The notes beneath the pieces were generated by a model. It saw only the letters and a list, made by a program, of their open reading frames with translations, was not told the origin of the DNA and searched no databases. Of a stretch of 64,000 bases of DNA, positions 31,869-40,282 are shown one piece after another. The stretch is from Pseudomonas fluorescens (lineage in GTDB: Bacteria > Pseudomonadota > Gammaproteobacteria > Pseudomonadales > Pseudomonadaceae), in contig NZ_JAGGOG010000002.1 of NCBI RefSeq assembly GCF_018614655.1, forward strand, positions 62,001-126,000. Reading direction: 5' to 3'. Both the position numbers and the translations under genes were made by a program. How positions within the stretch are numbered: position 1 is the first letter of the stretch; each line of letters begins with the position of its first letter.

Positions 31869-32303
31869 ATGTCCGATCCTCTGGTAATCCCCTGCCCGCA
31901 TTGCAACGGCCTCAACCGTATCCCCAACGAACGCCTTGGCGATGCGCCGAAGTGCGGGCGCTGTAAGCAGCCGGTGTTGCTGAGCAAACCCTTCGACCTG
32001 AAACAGGGCGACTACGCCAGCCAGATCAAAGGTGATCTGCCGCTGTTGGTGGATGTGTGGGCCGAGTGGTGTGGGCCATGCAAGTCGTTTGCGCCAGTGT
32101 TTGAACAGGCGGCCGGGCAACTGGTGGGGAAATGCCGATTGGCCAAGCTCGATAGCGAGGCCAACCAGCAACTTTCCGCTCAACTGGGTATTCGGTCGAT
32201 TCCCAGCTTGATTCTGTTCAAGAATGGCCGGGAAGTGGCGCGCCAGAGCGGTGCGTTTCCGTTGCCGCAGTTGATGAGCTGGTTGCGTAGTCAGGGTATC
32301 TGA
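31869..32303 (+). CDS. trxC: Thioredoxin 2 with N-terminal zinc finger
   Basis: Disulfide reductase of the cytoplasm, often linked to oxidative stress. 144 residues, as expected for TrxC. The N-terminal zinc site has C-P-H-C (residues 9-12) and a second C-G-R-C pair; the thioredoxin active site W-C-G-P-C is at 67-71. The I-P-S-L cis-proline segment is present. GGAG precedes the ATG. Its 3' end overlaps the convergent DUF6124 gene by 13 bp. Confidence 0.96.
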   Translation: MSDPLVIPCPHCNGLNRIPNERLGDAPKCGRCKQPVLLSKPFDLKQGDYASQIKGDLPLLVDVWAEWCGPCKSFAPVFEQAAGQLVGKCRLAKLDSEANQQLSAQLGIRSIPSLILFKNGREVARQSGAFPLPQLMSWLRSQGI

Positions 32304-32626
32304 GCCGAGGAGAACTCTTGGTCCATGACCCGGCCCATCAGCAAGACACCCAACTCGCTCAACTGATGAATCGCGAGCACGACGTCGCGCTGCTTGCCGG
32401 TAAGGTCGTCGGAAAGATCGAGCAAGAGGGTGGTGACCGAGGAGAAGGTTTCGTAGCTGTTGAGGATCAGGGTTTCTTTGTCGATGCCGGGGGCAACAGT
32501 GAACAGCGCAGATGAGGCTGGAGTTGCTGAGGGCGTTAGATAGTGGTCGATGGCGCGGCGGGCAGCTTGGTTCAGCTTTTCGTCTTGAAGCGAGCTGCCT
32601 GGCGGATTGGGCGTAACTTTGAACAT
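32291..32626 (-). CDS. DUF6124-type small Pseudomonas protein
   Basis: 111 residues starting MFKVTPNPP, the characteristic opening of a multicopy family of small proteins in pseudomonads that I know as DUF6124. Central L-N-Q-A-A-R-R-A-I-D-H-Y-L and a C-terminal L-A-I-H-Q-L-S-E-L-G-V-L-L helix. No signal peptide or membrane segment. Function unknown. The ATG at 32624-32626 is preceded by GGAGACG. The reading frame stays open upstream to 32824, but the upstream part looks like a structured leader and not protein. The last 13 bp overlap trxC. Confidence 0.75.
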   Translation of the reverse strand: MFKVTPNPPGSSLQDEKLNQAARRAIDHYLTPSATPASSALFTVAPGIDKETLILNSYETFSSVTTLLLDLSDDLTGKQRDVVLAIHQLSELGVLLMGRVMDQEFSSAQIP

Positions 32627-32820
32627 GATTCGTCTCCGTAGTAGTGAAGCCGCAACCAACTCGCTACTAAACGAAGGGGTGGCAGCTGTACGCAGGTTAG
32701 TAGACCGGGGAGACGCAACCGGCGCGCTCGAAAGCGCCCTACGCACAGCCACCATCAAGTGCAGGAAGTTCCTGACTGGAGAAGCACCGTACGTCGTCAC
32801 CACTGGGCTACTAAACCCGA
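32627..32820 (-). promoter_or_regulatory. Structured leader of the DUF6124 gene with alternating complementary boxes
   Basis: Read in the gene's direction the leader has box A1 GTTTAGTAG (32816-32808), B1 CTACTAACC (32703-32695), A2 GTTTAGTAG (32672-32664) and B2 CACTACTAC (32646-32638). B2 touches the GGAG of the ribosome site. A and B boxes are complementary over TAGTAG/CTACTA, so A1:B1 plus A2:B2, or B1:A2, are alternative pairings. Both B boxes are preceded by GGTTGCG (32720-32714 and 32657-32651), indicating a duplicated unit. A cis-acting RNA is inference. Confidence 0.45.
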
Positions 32821-32946
32821 TCACTGAGTATTCAGTGACCGAAGAACCTTAGAGACGCCCATCCAGACGCACAAGCCGGCGGATTCTGGCGTAACTGTAG
32901 GCAACGACGCAAGACAGCGATTTCCCTGTAGGAACAAAGATCCAAT

Positions 32947-33033
32947 GTGGGAGCGGGCTTGCTCGCGAAAGCGGTGGGTCAGTCAAATATGTACCAACTG
33001 ACACACCGCTTTCGCGAGCAAGCCCGCTCCCAC
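32947..33033. repeat. REPIN, GTGGGAGC class
   Basis: Left arm GTGGGAGCGGGCTTGCTCGC and right arm ending GCAAGCCCGCTCCCAC are perfect complements; the loop contains AAAGCGGTG / CACCGCTTT, which extends the stem. Lies just past the 3' end of the ParA gene. Confidence 0.93.
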
Positions 33034-33058
33034 ATGGGTTATGTGTTGCCCGTAGCGA

Positions 33059-33829
33059 TCACGCGTTTTCCAGCAGGTTATGCAACTCCACAAACTGCTG
33101 CGTCAGCTTATGCCGTGGGTCCAGGTGGATCAGCGGCATGTTCGCCTGGTGCGACTCACGCATGCGCACCGAACTGCCCAGGTACACCGGCAACACCGGC
33201 AAGCCTTCCGCGATCAGTTCATCCAGCATCTGTTGCGGCAGGCTCGCCCGGGCCTGGAACTGGTTGACCACGATGCCTTCCACCTCAAGGCCTTCGTTAT
33301 GGTCCTCCTTCAACTCTTCGATTTCCGCCAGCAGGCCGTACAGCGCCTGACGGGAAAAACTGTCGCAATCGAAGGGAATCAATACTCGATCAGCAGCGAT
33401 CAACGCCGAAACCGCATAAAAATTCAACGCCGGCGGGGTATCGAGGTAAATCCGGTCGTAATCCTCGCTCAACTCTTCCAGCAGCTTTCGCAGCTTGTTG
33501 ATCTTGTGCTTGGCCTCAAGCTTGGGCTGCAAATCCGCCAGCTCCGCCGTGGCCGTGATCACATGCAGGTTGTCGAACGGGGTTTCGTAGATATCCACCT
33601 GGTTTTTCTTCGAAAACGGCCCCGAGGACAGGGTTTGCTTGAAGAAGTCGGCAATGCCCATCGGGATGTCATTACCCGTCAGCCCAGTGAGGTACTGGGT
33701 CGAGTTAGCTTGGGCATCGAGGTCCACCAATAGGGTTCGATAGCCTTCACTGGCGCTGACCGCCGCCAGGTTGCAGGCAATGCTGGACTTACCCACACCG
33801 CCTTTCTGATTGAACACCACGCGCCGCAT
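33059..33829 (-). CDS. Orphan ParA/MinD-type ATPase
   Basis: Deviant Walker ATPase likely involved in positioning some cargo. 256 residues from the ATG at 33827-33829 ([11 protein letters not shown]). Deviant Walker A K-G-G-V-G-K-S at residues 9-15, Walker A-prime D-L-D-A-Q-A-N, and the L-D-T-P-P-A-L Walker B. No parB follows, so it is not the chromosome partition pair. In P. aeruginosa a similar orphan gene (PA5028) precedes the LysR/MFS pair; here the aryl polyene cluster separates them. A longer start at 33874 lacks conservation. Confidence 0.88.
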   Translation of the reverse strand: MRRVVFNQKGGVGKSSIACNLAAVSASEGYRTLLVDLDAQANSTQYLTGLTGNDIPMGIADFFKQTLSSGPFSKKNQVDIYETPFDNLHVITATAELADLQPKLEAKHKINKLRKLLEELSEDYDRIYLDTPPALNFYAVSALIAADRVLIPFDCDSFSRQALYGLLAEIEELKEDHNEGLEVEGIVVNQFQARASLPQQMLDELIAEGLPVLPVYLGSSVRMRESHQANMPLIHLDPRHKLTQQFVELHNLLENA

Positions 33830-34178
33830 GGAAAAACCTCCGTGTATCAATGAATGACCGAGTGTAGAGGGCAAAAGCGCCGGTTAGCTACCTTGTTCGT
33901 CCATGTACTACACAAGCTCCCGTTTGATCCCGCGCAACGGGATGCGCAAGCGCTGCGTGAAAAGGAAAAGACCGACAAGCCAGGCAATCGCTCTTCACTG
34001 ACAATCCATCCATAATCATTTCCAGCAATTTTGTAATGACTTGTGAACAATTTTTACCAAAATTTGCTAGAAGCCCGTCGCACCGGGATAATGCGCGCCA
34101 CTCGGCTATTGCTCCCTGTCCCGTTAATCCGGGCCAACCGCCGCACAAGGAAGCCCGCAGGGGCGGGAAATCTTCTCA
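33830..34178. promoter_or_regulatory. Divergent spacer upstream of the aryl polyene operon
   Basis: No gene seen in about 350 bp. The stretch 34000-34075 is AT-rich against GC-rich surroundings. A weak promoter candidate for the operon is TTGTGA (34041-34046) and TTGCTA (34064-34069) with 17 bp between. The leader from there to the first start (34179) would be about 105 nt and contains the GC-rich palindrome-like GCCCGCAGGGGCGGG near 34153. Confidence 0.35.
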
Positions 34179-34901
34179 GTGATCAATTTCAACATCGCCC
34201 AATGGCGCGCCTGGGCCCCTGGGCTCGAAAGCGCGGACGACTGGCGCGCCTGGTGCCAGGCCCCGGCGGCGCTGGTCAGCAGCGACGTTGCCCCTGATGT
34301 GTCGTTCCTGCCCGCCATGCAGCGCAGGCGCCTGAGTCGCCTGGCCCGGATGGCGTTCAGCGTCGGCTGGCCGCTGGCCGAAGGCCTGCAACACTTGCCA
34401 CTGGTGTTTATTTCCCGTCACGGCGAAACCCCGCGCACCCTGGATATTCTCAGTGACCTGGCCAATGAGCAGCCACTGTCGCCTACGCAGTTCAGCCTTT
34501 CGGTGCATAACGCGGTGATTGGCCTGTGGTCGATCCTGCGCAATGAAACCAGCGAAATGACCGCCCTCGCCGCCGCAGGCGATGGCCTGGAGCACGGCAT
34601 GCTGGAAGCCGCCGCCCTGCTCAACGAAGGCGCGCCCGCCGTATTGCTGGTGATCAGCGAAGAACAGCCCCCCGAGGCCTACGCCAGCTGGATCGACGAT
34701 GTGCCATTCCCCTACGCCCTTGGGCTGCTGCTGACGCCGGGCGACGAATGGCAGCTGGAACTCACCGCCGCCACTGTCCAATCCTCCACCACAACCCAGT
34801 GGCCTCACGCCCTGAACCTGCTGCGCATCCTGCTCAATGAACAGGGTGCCTGCCAACATGCCTGGAAGAACCGAGTATGGAACTGGCAACGCAAGCCTTG
34901 A
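34179..34901 (+). CDS. apeC: Beta-ketoacyl synthase chain-length-factor-like protein (ApeC type)
   Basis: First gene of the aryl polyene operon. 240 residues matching the short ketoacyl-synthase-like family (PF13723 type) that pairs with a catalytic ketosynthase to set chain length. The region where a ketosynthase would carry its active-site Cys reads S-L-S-V-H-N-A-V-I-G-L-W, so no nucleophile. In the described APE systems this protein partners the ketosynthase ApeO, encoded here at 47728. Overlaps the next gene by 25 bp. Assigned on cluster context plus length; moderately sure. Confidence 0.82.
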   Translation: MINFNIAQWRAWAPGLESADDWRAWCQAPAALVSSDVAPDVSFLPAMQRRRLSRLARMAFSVGWPLAEGLQHLPLVFISRHGETPRTLDILSDLANEQPLSPTQFSLSVHNAVIGLWSILRNETSEMTALAAAGDGLEHGMLEAAALLNEGAPAVLLVISEEQPPEAYASWIDDVPFPYALGLLLTPGDEWQLELTAATVQSSTTTQWPHALNLLRILLNEQGACQHAWKNRVWNWQRKP

Positions 34902-35689
34902 CTGACAAGCCACGGCACGCCTACTACTGGCGCCTGTTCGCCACCGCCACCAGCTTTATCCTGTTTGGTGTAGGCGGTTTGTGCCTGCGTTTGCTGGTGT
35001 TTCCACTGCTCAGTTGCCTGCCGGGTGACGCCAGCCAGCATCAACGGCGCGCCCGCCACACCATCAGTTGGCTGTTCTGGTGCTTTGTTCGCATGATGCA
35101 GCGTTTGGGCATTCTCACCTACAGCGTCGAAGGTGCCGAAAAACTCGGCCGCCCTGGCCAGATGATCGTCGCCAACCACCCGTCGCTGATCGACGTGGTG
35201 TTTTTGATCGGCCTGATGCGCCAGACCAACTGCGTGGTCAAGCAGAGCCTGTGGCAAAACCCGTTCACCCGCGGCCCCGTGAGCGACGCCGGCTACATCA
35301 GCAATGATGGCAGCGCCGACATGCTCGATGCCGCAGCCGGCGCCCTGCGGGAAGGCCAGACCCTGATCATCTTCCCCGAGGGCACCCGCACCTCACCGGG
35401 CCAGATGCCGGCCTTTCATCGCGGGGGCGCCGCCATTGCCCTGCGGGGTGCGACAATCATCACCCCCGTGGTGATCACGGTCAGCCCCACTACCCTGACC
35501 AAGGCCGAACCCTGGTATCGCATCCCGAAATGCCGCTTTCACTTCAGTTTGCGGGTGGGTGCCGATATAGAACCACAGGCGTTTGCAGCACTGGGGCCCG
35601 CACCCCAGGCTTCACGCAAGCTTAACGATTACCTGCACCAGTATTTTATTAAGGAGCTCGCCAAAGATGAGCAACCAACACAGCCTTGA
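34877..35689 (+). CDS. 1-acyl-glycerol-3-phosphate acyltransferase-like protein of the aryl polyene cluster
   Basis: PlsC-type acyltransferase, 270 residues, with an N-terminal membrane segment (about 18-45), catalytic N-H-P-S-L-I-D (H-x4-D with N-H-x-S replacing N-H-Q-S) and F-P-E-G-T-R-T-S. It probably acylates the lipid anchor to which the polyene is attached, corresponding to ApeD by position. The start lies inside the end of the preceding gene and its end overlaps the first carrier protein by 23 bp. Confidence 0.85.
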   Translation: MELATQALTDKPRHAYYWRLFATATSFILFGVGGLCLRLLVFPLLSCLPGDASQHQRRARHTISWLFWCFVRMMQRLGILTYSVEGAEKLGRPGQMIVANHPSLIDVVFLIGLMRQTNCVVKQSLWQNPFTRGPVSDAGYISNDGSADMLDAAAGALREGQTLIIFPEGTRTSPGQMPAFHRGGAAIALRGATIITPVVITVSPTTLTKAEPWYRIPKCRFHFSLRVGADIEPQAFAALGPAPQASRKLNDYLHQYFIKELAKDEQPTQP

Positions 35690-35936
35690 GCGCGACATAA
35701 AAACGCTGATCATCGAGGCCCTGGGCCTTGAGGACATTAGCGTGGACGACATCGGCAACGAGCAAACCCTGTTCGGCGAAGGCCTGGGGCTGGATTCAGT
35801 CGACGCCCTGGAATTGGGCCTGGCCATCCAGAAAAAGTACGGTATCAAGATCGATGCCGACGCCAAGGACACTCGCAATCACTTCACCAACGTGACCAGC
35901 CTCGCGGCGTTCGTCACGGCCCGACAGGCAGCTTGA
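35667..35936 (+). CDS. apeE: Acyl carrier protein of the aryl polyene cluster (first)
   Basis: 89-residue carrier protein starting at the ATG 35667; an earlier in-frame start at 35583 would lie deep in the acyltransferase gene. Phosphopantetheine attachment Ser44 in G-L-G-L-D-S-V-D-A-L-E-L. Typical four-helix acidic ACP. Carries starter or growing chain for the KS/KR/DH enzymes of the cluster. Nine bases separate it from the second carrier protein. Confidence 0.9.
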   Translation: MSNQHSLERDIKTLIIEALGLEDISVDDIGNEQTLFGEGLGLDSVDALELGLAIQKKYGIKIDADAKDTRNHFTNVTSLAAFVTARQAA

Positions 35937-35945
35937 GACCGTACC

Positions 35946-36200
35946 ATGCAAACTCGTGACGATATTTTCAACACCTTGCGCGACGCCTTGGTGGAACTGT
36001 TTGAACTGGAACCTGAGCGCGTCACCCTCGACGCCAACCTGTACCAGGACCTGGAAATCGACAGCATCGACGCGGTCGACCTGATCGACCACATCAAGCG
36101 CCAGACCGGCAAGAAAATCGCCGCCGAAGAGTTCAAGACGGTGCGCACCGTGAACGACGTGGTCGAGGCGGTCTACCGTCTGGTCCAGCCGGCCGCATGA
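35946..36200 (+). CDS. apeF: Acyl carrier protein of the aryl polyene cluster (second)
   Basis: 84 residues with attachment Ser40 in D-L-E-I-D-S-I-D-A-V-D-L. Sequence differs strongly from the preceding carrier, so the two are likely specialised, as in characterised APE systems where one carries the aromatic starter or lipid step and the other the growing polyene. Overlaps the following membrane protein gene by 4 bp (ATGA). Confidence 0.9.
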   Translation: MQTRDDIFNTLRDALVELFELEPERVTLDANLYQDLEIDSIDAVDLIDHIKRQTGKKIAAEEFKTVRTVNDVVEAVYRLVQPAA

Positions 36201-36742
36201 GCCGACTGATCGGCCTTGGCCTGTTGCTGGCGGGGCTGCTGTACCCTTTTGCGGTGTATTTCGGCACGGAGCATTTTGCACCGTGGCAATTTGGCCTGCT
36301 GCTGGCCTGCCTATGGCTGCTGCGGGCGCTGACCGGAGCCCACAACCCGAGCGCACGCTGGATGGCGGCCGTGGCGGTGGTGTTTTGCCTGCTGCTGGCC
36401 TGGTTCGATAACCCGCAACTGTTGCGCTGGTACCCAAGCCTGGTCAGTGGCTTCATGCTGGCGCTGTTTGGCCTGAGCCTGAAATACGGCCCGCCGATGG
36501 TCGAGCGCCTGGCACGCATGACCGAGCCACAATTGCCCGACGTGGCGATTCGATATACCCGCCACGTCACCGTGGTCTGGAGTGTATTTTTTCTGTGTAA
36601 CGGCCTGCTCGCTGCCGCCCTCACTTTATGGGCGCCGCTGAGCTGGTGGATGTTGTACAACGGTCTGATCGCCTACGGGTTGATGGGGCTGTTGTTTGCC
36701 GTGGAATGGCTGGTACGACAAAGGATTCGAGGCCGCGTATGA
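36197..36742 (+). CDS. COG4648-type inner membrane protein of the aryl polyene cluster
   Basis: 181 residues with five or six hydrophobic segments (leading one L-I-G-L-G-L-L-L-A-G-L-L-Y-P-F-A-V-Y-F). This DUF occurs in aryl polyene clusters at the same place (ApeG) but its biochemical role is not known to me. Translationally coupled on both sides: ATGA with the carrier protein and ATGA with the ligase. Confidence 0.82.
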   Translation: MSRLIGLGLLLAGLLYPFAVYFGTEHFAPWQFGLLLACLWLLRALTGAHNPSARWMAAVAVVFCLLLAWFDNPQLLRWYPSLVSGFMLALFGLSLKYGPPMVERLARMTEPQLPDVAIRYTRHVTVVWSVFFLCNGLLAAALTLWAPLSWWMLYNGLIAYGLMGLLFAVEWLVRQRIRGRV

Positions 36743-38409
36743 ATTGGTTGAATCTTGAGCACTTGCTGCTTGAGCCTGTGGCGCAGCGCCCGGTTACCCG
36801 TGAGCCTGCGTTGAATCATGCCCAGCTGTGGGAGCAGTCCCTGAGTCTGGCGGCCGGGCTGCAAGCCCGGGGCATCCAGCGGCTGGCCGTGCATCTGGAA
36901 GATGCCGGCGTGTTGGCGATTGCGCTCCTGGGCGCCTGGCGCGCCGGGGTCAGCGTGCTGTTGCCGGCCGACCTGCAACCCCAAACCCGCCAGCGCTGGG
37001 CGGATGACGTGGACGGCTGGCTGACGGAAGCCGCCGATCTCGACGCGTTCTTCCAGGCACCACTGGGCGCCGCCGCCCTCGATCTGGATCACTGCCACCT
37101 GAGTCTGTGCACCTCCGGCTCCAGTGGCGAGCCCAAGCGCATCGACAAAACCCTGCGGCAACTGGCCAATGAAGTCCAGGCCCTGGAAACCCTGTGGGGC
37201 GCCGATCTCGGTGAAGCCTGCATCATCGGCAGCGTCGCCACCCAGCACATCTATGGCTTGCTGTTCCGCGTGCTGTGGCCGCTATGCGCTGGTCGAACTT
37301 TCGTGCGCCGCCAATTGGCCTTTCCCGAAGACATGCAGCGGGCCAGTCGCGAACAACCACACTTCGCCTGGATCGCCAGCCCGGCATTGCTCAAACGCAT
37401 GGGTGATAACCTCGACTGGCCGGCGTTGAGCGCGGTCAAGCGCGTGTTCTCCTCCGGCGGCGCTTTGCCGAGTGAAGCCGCCAGCAGCCTGCTGCAACGC
37501 TTGCAGCAATGGCCGACCGAAATCCTCGGCAGCTCGGAAACCGGCGGCATCGCCTGGCGTCAGGGCGAACAACCCTGGCAACCGTTTGCCGACGTGCAGT
37601 TGAGCCAGGACGCCGACGGTGCCTTGCGCATCGCCTCGCCGTACTTACCCAGCGGGCACATCGAACAGACCGCCGATGCGGCGAAGATCCACGCCGATGG
37701 GCGCTTCGAACTGCTGGGGCGCCTGGACCGGATCGTCAAACTGGAAGAAAAACGCATCTCACTGCCGATGCTGGAACAGGCGCTGATGGATCACCCTTGG
37801 GTCGCGGAACCCCGCCTCGGGGTGGTGCAAGAAAACCGCGCCTCCCTCGGCGCCCTGGTGGTGCTCAGCGCACCCGGCCTGCACGCCTTGCGCAATCAAG
37901 GCCGACGCAGCGTCACCCAGGCCCTGCGCCAGCATCTGAGCCAACACTGCGAAGCCCTGGCCCTGCCCCGTCGCTGGCGCCTGCTGCGACAGTTGCCGCT
38001 CAATACCCAAGGCAAACTGCCCCAGGCCGACGTCGAAGCGCTGCTGCTCGCACCTCGCCCCAAGGCACCCGAAGTGCTCGAAACAGCTGAAGCCAACGGT
38101 GAGTGGACCCTGCAACTGGCGATCCCGCCGGACCTTGCCTACTTCAGCGGCCACTTCCCGCAAACCCCGGTACTGCCGGGCGTCGTGCAGGTGGACTGGG
38201 CGCTGAACCTGGGCCAGCAATTGTTCGACCTACCGGGAAAATTCGCCGGAATGGAAGTACTCAAATTCCAGCAACTGGTACGCCCCGACGACCGGATTGA
38301 ACTGCACCTGCGCTTCGACCGCGAGCGTAGCAAGTTGTACTTCGCCTACCGCAACGACACCGCAGCCTGCTCCAGTGGCCGGATCGTGCTGGAGGTGGCA
38401 AGTGACTGA
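36739..38409 (+). CDS. AMP-dependent acyl/aryl ligase fused to a hot-dog dehydratase (ApeH-ApeI type)
   Basis: 556 residues. Residues 1-450 form an adenylate-forming ligase (T-S-G-S-S-G-E-P-K at 125-133; [18 protein letters not shown]) that would activate an aromatic acid and load it on a carrier protein. Residues about 455-556 form a FabA/FabZ-like hot-dog domain with catalytic His472 in [12 protein letters not shown]. In other APE systems the dehydratase subunit ApeI partners ApeP, encoded here at 48903. The start at 36739 overlaps the previous stop; the earlier start at 36628 is inside the upstream gene. Confidence 0.87.
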   Translation: MNWLNLEHLLLEPVAQRPVTREPALNHAQLWEQSLSLAAGLQARGIQRLAVHLEDAGVLAIALLGAWRAGVSVLLPADLQPQTRQRWADDVDGWLTEAADLDAFFQAPLGAAALDLDHCHLSLCTSGSSGEPKRIDKTLRQLANEVQALETLWGADLGEACIIGSVATQHIYGLLFRVLWPLCAGRTFVRRQLAFPEDMQRASREQPHFAWIASPALLKRMGDNLDWPALSAVKRVFSSGGALPSEAASSLLQRLQQWPTEILGSSETGGIAWRQGEQPWQPFADVQLSQDADGALRIASPYLPSGHIEQTADAAKIHADGRFELLGRLDRIVKLEEKRISLPMLEQALMDHPWVAEPRLGVVQENRASLGALVVLSAPGLHALRNQGRRSVTQALRQHLSQHCEALALPRRWRLLRQLPLNTQGKLPQADVEALLLAPRPKAPEVLETAEANGEWTLQLAIPPDLAYFSGHFPQTPVLPGVVQVDWALNLGQQLFDLPGKFAGMEVLKFQQLVRPDDRIELHLRFDRERSKLYFAYRNDTAACSSGRIVLEVASD

Positions 38410-38451
38410 GCTTTTGTGGACAGAACACTTACTGTGGTCAGAGAGCCTATT

Positions 38452-38581
38452 GTGGCGAGCGGGCTTGCCCGCGCTGGGCTGCGAAGCAGCCCTAAAACAG
38501 ACGACTGAGAGCTGCCTGAAAAACCGCAGAGCCAGGTTTGGGAGCACTTCGCACTCCAACGGGAGCAAGCTCCCTCGCCAC
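38452..38581. repeat. REPIN with mixed arms inside the aryl polyene operon
   Basis: Left arm GTGGCGAGCGGGCTTGCCCGC; right arm complement reads GTGGCGAGGGAGCTTGCTCCCG, so the two arms belong to different REP subtypes. Interior has CTGCGAAGCAG and GAGTGCGAAGTGC-type small palindromes. It fills most of the 206-bp gap between the ligase and the glycosyltransferase, the only large gap in the operon. Confidence 0.88.
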
Positions 38582-38615
38582 AGGGTTTGTCGGCAGCCTC
38601 AGGAGGCAATCGAGC

Positions 38616-39350
38616 ATGCATAACCCCTGCGCCCTGATTCCGGTGTACAACCACGAAGCCGCCGTACCTGCCGTGGTCCGCAGCCTGCTGGACAGCGGCT
38701 TGCCGTGCCTGTTGGTGGACGACGGCAGCAGCCCGGCCTGCGCGAAGGTCCTGGCCCAACTGGCAACCCTCGACAATGTGTCGCTGCTGACCCTGCCCAC
38801 CAATCAGGGCAAAGGTGGCGCCGTGATGACCGGTTTTCGCGAAGCGGCACGCCTGGGCTTCACCCATGCACTGCAAGTGGACGCGGACGGCCAGCACGAC
38901 CTGCGGGAAGTCAGCACCTTCCTTGACGCCTCGCGCAACCATCCCGAGGCGCTGATCTGCGGCTACCCGGAGTACGACCATAGCGTGCCCAAGGGCCGCC
39001 TGTATGCCCGCTACCTTACCCACGTGTGGGTGTGGATCAACAGCCTGTCGTTGCAGATTCGTGATTCGATGTGCGGCTTTCGCATCTACCCGCTCCCCCC
39101 CGTGCTGGCGTTGATGGACTCGGCCAACATCGGCAAACGTATGGACTTCGACTCGGACATTATCGTGCGCCTGTCGTGGCGCAACCAGCCTATGCGCTGG
39201 CTGCCCACCAAAGTGCATTACCCCGCCAATGGCCTGTCGCACTTTCGGATGGTCCACGACAACGTGCTGATCTCTTCCATGCACACCCGGTTGTTCTTCG
39301 GCATGCTGCTGCGCGCACCGATGATCCTCTGGCGGCGGTGGCAGGCATGA
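38616..39350 (+). CDS. Family 2 glycosyltransferase of the aryl polyene cluster
   Basis: 244 residues from the ATG at 38616 with AGGAGG nine bases upstream; an open frame from 38538 is REPIN-derived. GT-A fold motifs: L-I-P-V-Y-N-H-E, V-D-D-G-S-S and the metal-binding V-D-A-D-G-Q-H-D, then S-M-C-G-F-R-I-Y. Resembles polyprenol-phosphate or polyene glycosyltransferases; probably adds the sugar that links the polyene to its lipid anchor. Overlaps the next acyltransferase by ATGA. In E. coli these two activities are, I believe, one fused protein (ApeJ). Confidence 0.88.
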   Translation: MHNPCALIPVYNHEAAVPAVVRSLLDSGLPCLLVDDGSSPACAKVLAQLATLDNVSLLTLPTNQGKGGAVMTGFREAARLGFTHALQVDADGQHDLREVSTFLDASRNHPEALICGYPEYDHSVPKGRLYARYLTHVWVWINSLSLQIRDSMCGFRIYPLPPVLALMDSANIGKRMDFDSDIIVRLSWRNQPMRWLPTKVHYPANGLSHFRMVHDNVLISSMHTRLFFGMLLRAPMILWRRWQA

Positions 39351-40282
39351 ACGAAAGCACCCGGCATTGGGCCGACCGCCAGGAGCGCGGCAGTTTCTGG
39401 CTGATGAAGCTCACCGCATTGGGCGCCAAGTTCCTCGGCCGCCGAGTGTTGAGCCCGCTCCTGTATGGCATCGTTTGCTACTTCTTCCTGTTCGGCCGCA
39501 CCGCTCGCCAAAGCGCCTGGCAGTACCAGCAACGCCTGGCCGACTGGAGCGGTCGCGATGACTTGCGCCCCAGCCAGCGGCGGGTCTTCGGCCAGTTCAT
39601 GGCCTTCGCCGAGGCCCTGCTGGACAAACTTGACGTGTGGAACGGCAAACTGCGCCTGGAGCAGATCGAAATAGTCGACCCGGCGAAACTGCGCGATCAG
39701 TTGCGCGGCGAGCGTGGGCAAATGCTGGTGGGCGCACACCTGGGCAACCTGGAAGTGTGCCGGGCACTGGCAGAGCTGGGTGAGAAAGTCACCATGAACG
39801 TACTGGTGCACACCAAGCACGCCGAGCGTTTCAATCGCCTGCTGGGCGAAGCCGGGGCCAGTAATTTGCGGTTGATCCAGGTCAGCGAACTGGACCCGGC
39901 AACCATGCTGCTGCTCAGCCAGCGTCTGGACGAAGGCGAGTGGCTGGCGATTGCCGGTGACCGCGTACCGCTGCACGGCGGGCGCACGGTCCGGGTGGAT
40001 TTTCTCGGCCACGATGCGGCGTTTCCACAAGGCCCGTGGCTACTGGCCGGCCTGCTGAAATGCCCGGTCAACCTGTTGATGTGCCTGAAGAACGAAGGCC
40101 GATATCGCTTGATCATCGAGCCGTTCACCCAACTGATCGAATGGAAGCGCAGCAACCGCCAGCAAGTAATCGCCCTGTGGACCGCCCGCTACGCCGAGCG
40201 CCTGGGCCAGTTTTGCCTGCAAGCCCCCCAACAATGGTTCAACTTTTACCCTTTCTGGAAGACCGATGACGACGCATCTTGA
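39347..40282 (+). CDS. LpxL/HtrB-type lysophospholipid acyltransferase of the aryl polyene cluster
   Basis: 311 residues, one N-terminal membrane segment (about 32-50). Motifs of the lipid A-type acyltransferases: G-A-H-L-G-N-L-E-V (H-x4-E, catalytic) and A-G-D-R-V-P. Probably adds an acyl chain to the glycolipid part of the pigment. Starts at 39347, overlapping the glycosyltransferase stop; a start at 39071 lies inside that gene. Overlaps the ammonia lyase by 17 bp. Confidence 0.87.
   Translation: MNESTRHWADRQERGSFWLMKLTALGAKFLGRRVLSPLLYGIVCYFFLFGRTARQSAWQYQQRLADWSGRDDLRPSQRRVFGQFMAFAEALLDKLDVWNGKLRLEQIEIVDPAKLRDQLRGERGQMLVGAHLGNLEVCRALAELGEKVTMNVLVHTKHAERFNRLLGEAGASNLRLIQVSELDPATMLLLSQRLDEGEWLAIAGDRVPLHGGRTVRVDFLGHDAAFPQGPWLLAGLLKCPVNLLMCLKNEGRYRLIIEPFTQLIEWKRSNRQQVIALWTARYAERLGQFCLQAPQQWFNFYPFWKTDDDAS

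Noticed and set aside
32607-32852. An 81-residue plus-strand frame over the DUF6124 leader
   Set aside because: No ribosome site or family match; the structured boxes explain the sequence better.
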